This document shows positions 62,342 through 64,000 of a stretch of DNA of 64,000 bases, piece by piece. The position numbers and the translations under genes are program-made. The notes beneath the pieces were generated by a model that saw only the letters and a list, made by a program, of their open reading frames with translations, did not search any database and was not told where the DNA came from. Numbering within the stretch: the first letter of the stretch is position 1; every line of letters starts with the position of its first letter. Origin of the DNA: Marisa cornuarietis (taxonomy: Eukaryota > Mollusca > Gastropoda > Architaenioglossa > Ampullariidae); assembly GCA_004794655.1 (NCBI GenBank), contig SMMW01000576.1:1625501-1689500 (forward strand), given 5' to 3'.

Positions 62342-63589
62342 TTACGGGTGTAGACTAAAACAATTACAGGATGATCTTGCCGCAGTCAATATCAGCAAGA
62401 AGATTATCTGACATAACAACTGTGCCTTGAAGGCCGCTTGCACTTTTTGCGCTCCACTCGATATGACACTGATTAACAGCCTGACTTTTATCTCCTCATC
62501 GATCACAGTTTTCCAGGTTTATCATCCTACGCCGCAGCGGCGGCTACCTTATACGAGGAAAGCATCTTTCCGACGCCTTGACATGCGGCATTCTCTTGGC
62601 TGCTGACAAAAAAATTCGCCTACACACGACCACCTGCTAGATGTTTATAAACAAAAACAACAGTTGTTCTTGAGTGTCCTTGCCTTTTGCTAACCGCAAC
62701 AAAGGGGCACTTAGATTTTTAAGTTGCGGAGTTTCTCAAGGCCGCATGTTGAGGAAAATGACCAGGCTTCACGTGTTAGAGTTTGTCAAGGACTTCGACT
62801 CATTTGTTGCAAAAAACATACAACCACCCAGCCTTACTACACCCTCACCTCTTTCTCGTCGCGTATGTGGGAGGTTACGAACGAGGAGTGGGTGAGGCTA
62901 CGAAATAATACAAATACCATTTTTTTCCCAATACGGTTTGGCCTTCTTTAAAGAAATATACCTAGATGTAGAGCAGATATTATTCATATCAGATTTACGC
63001 AATATATTACATTTTTTGGTCCTTAAAGATAAAACAGAGAGAGAGAGAAGATTATGGGTATGTTAAGGACAGAACTTTTATTTTTTTCGCAACCTATAAT
63101 GCCGTGAAATACCCACGAGACAAGGGATGCATGTGTATGAATGACGTACGCAAAGGGCTACAACTCTTTGCAAATCATGTTGATAGAAACAGATTAGCCT
63201 CCCTTGCGGTCCGCATTGGGTTCTACAGTCTCATCGCAGCTGCACGGACTTGAACGAGCAACTATACCAGTGATGACCACGCAGCTTAAAACAGCATAAA
63301 AATACCTCATCTGAACTTTTATAGGATGTTCTCTCTCGCTTTCTTTGTGTGCGTCATTTATGAGTGCGCGGGATTTGTATGCGGTGTATTCACCATGTGT
63401 ATTTGCATGTTTGCAGGCACAGGTGTGAACTGTATGAGTGCATGCATGATATATATATATATAAACGCATGCTTACGTATAAACCGCTTGTAAGCTTTTG
63501 TATAAAGTGCATGAGTGTTTATGCATATGTGTAAGTATCGTATGTGCCCGCTTTGAGAATACTTTTAGACGACCAGACGGCGACTCACC

Positions 63590-63734
63590 CTGTATCCGTG
63601 GGGTGCCGGGTGACAGGGTGGACAAGGAAGCTGACTCCTGGGCGTTCAAGTGATGTTGCGGCGACGGCGAGCCGGGCGCCTGGGCGTTGGCCAGCAACCC
63701 ATGGGCGTGAGGACCCGACGACCCGCGGCGCGGC
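63590..63734 (-). CDS. PDE4: Probable PDE4 linker exon between UCR1 and UCR2
   Basis: A GC-rich 145 bp stretch is flanked by a good acceptor (CTGTCTGTCGCAG) and donor (ATACAG|GTGAGT). It lies upstream of the UCR2 exons, where PDE4 genes have the UCR1-UCR2 linker. Two frames are open. One (AAPRVVGSSRPWVAG...HPTDT) is entered in phase 0 and leaves in phase 1, joining correctly to the UCR2 exon 50918-51030 with Asp at the junction. The other (PRRGSSGPHAHGLLANAQAP ... SPGTPRIQ) looks more like a Ser/Pro/Gln-rich PDE4 linker and has GC-rich third positions. It would leave in phase 0, requiring either a small unseen exon or the second acceptor of the UCR2 exon. I cannot decide between them from this sequence. 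UCR1 itself is outside the window. Confidence 0.6.
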
Positions 63735-64000
63735 CTGCGACAGACAGCAACCATGTTCAGCTGAATACGCAACAGACAGCAACCATGTTCAGCTGAATAC
63801 GCAACAGACAGCAACCATGTTGCTTAACACGCAACTCAAGCAACAGCCAGGAGCATCAAAACACAAACTCACGTTGCACCAAGACACACAAAGTATCGCG
63901 CTATAAACGTAATGGCAATCTTAATACATCGCATTACATTGAAACAGGGCTTCTAAAAAAATTAATAAAAAACAGCATAAAAGGCCAAACAGCACAAATA
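63735..64000 (-). other. Start of the next upstream PDE4 intron
   Basis: Intron sequence just upstream of the linker exon acceptor. Most of the first 95 bp is the 32 bp tandem repeat. The exons for UCR1 and the long-form N-termini must lie beyond 64000. Confidence 0.6.
63739..63831. repeat. 32 bp tandem repeat abutting a splice acceptor
   Basis: Two full 32 bp units and a partial third, each containing ACAGACAGCAACCATGTT and mostly CAGCTGAATACGCA, lie directly next to the acceptor of the linker exon. On the minus strand each unit carries a pyrimidine-rich TTGCTGTCTG segment like the one in the acceptor itself, so the splice-site environment has been copied. Confidence 0.8.

Larger units (their letters stand above)
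51031..63589 (-). other. PDE4 intron (12.6 kb) between linker and UCR2
   Basis: The intron holds a diverged SINE (51813-51985), a MITE (54062-54346), a 36 bp minisatellite (58847-59165), several dinucleotide runs, and full CREs at 52031-52038 and 55295-55302. The 52.1-52.9 kb part is CpG-rich and contains a good minus-strand donor (AAGAG|GTAGGT near 52319), but no open frame in the needed phase starts with ATG. A small missing coding exon may lie in this intron (see the linker exon). No other gene is supported. Confidence 0.65.

Noticed and set aside
1..64000. Prokaryote-type systems: CRISPR arrays, operons, phage or insertion-sequence genes
   Set aside because: The regular repeats present are microsatellites, minisatellites and SINE/MITE sequences typical of an animal genome. 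No repeat-spacer pattern, operon or transposase gene was seen.

Overview
This is eukaryotic genomic DNA: one intron-rich gene on the minus strand, with GT-AG introns from 0.2 to 34 kb, many microsatellites, tRNA-derived SINEs and short inverted-repeat elements. The gene is a cAMP-specific phosphodiesterase of the PDE4/dunce family. The protein resembles insect dunce and vertebrate PDE4 about equally, and together with the repeats this suggests a lophotrochozoan, most likely a mollusc. That assignment is an inference, not something read directly.

Layout, in transcription order (high to low coordinates). 63590-63734: probable UCR1-UCR2 linker exon. 50918-51030 and 47323-47416: UCR2. 13457-13650: end of UCR2 and second linker. 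12566-12664, 11908-12072, 8544-8643, 7770-8047, 7375-7557 and 6724-7098: the whole catalytic domain and the C-terminal tail. A ~3.9 kb 3' UTR follows, ending at a poly(A) signal at 2818-2823. UCR1 and the N-termini of the long forms lie upstream of the window. Every junction from UCR2 to the stop codon keeps frame. All the metal-binding and substrate-selecting residues expected of PDE4 are present.

The most interesting content is in the introns. In the 34 kb intron upstream of the second linker exon there is a compact minus-strand promoter: a full CRE (20007-20014) followed by TATATAAG (19972-19979). Downstream is an exon (19340 to ~19949) with an ATG at 19464-19466. It splices in frame to the common exons and predicts a 506-residue form with no UCR1 and almost no UCR2. 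Two weaker first-exon candidates (30237-30417 and 50143-50301) also match the phase of the exon they would join. The window holds nine perfect TGACGTCA sites, against about one expected by chance. Together these suggest that several short forms of this gene are switched on by cAMP/CREB, a negative-feedback layout known for mammalian PDE4 genes.

Other structure: a 555 bp fold-back MITE flanked by TTAA; a second MITE; three SINE copies, one with a perfect 14 bp target duplication; a 36 bp-period minisatellite; a 32 bp tandem repeat abutting the acceptor of the linker exon; and an abrupt change in CpG density near 9.49 kb. No tRNA, rRNA, CRISPR array or bacterial-type gene system was seen. No second protein-coding gene could be supported.
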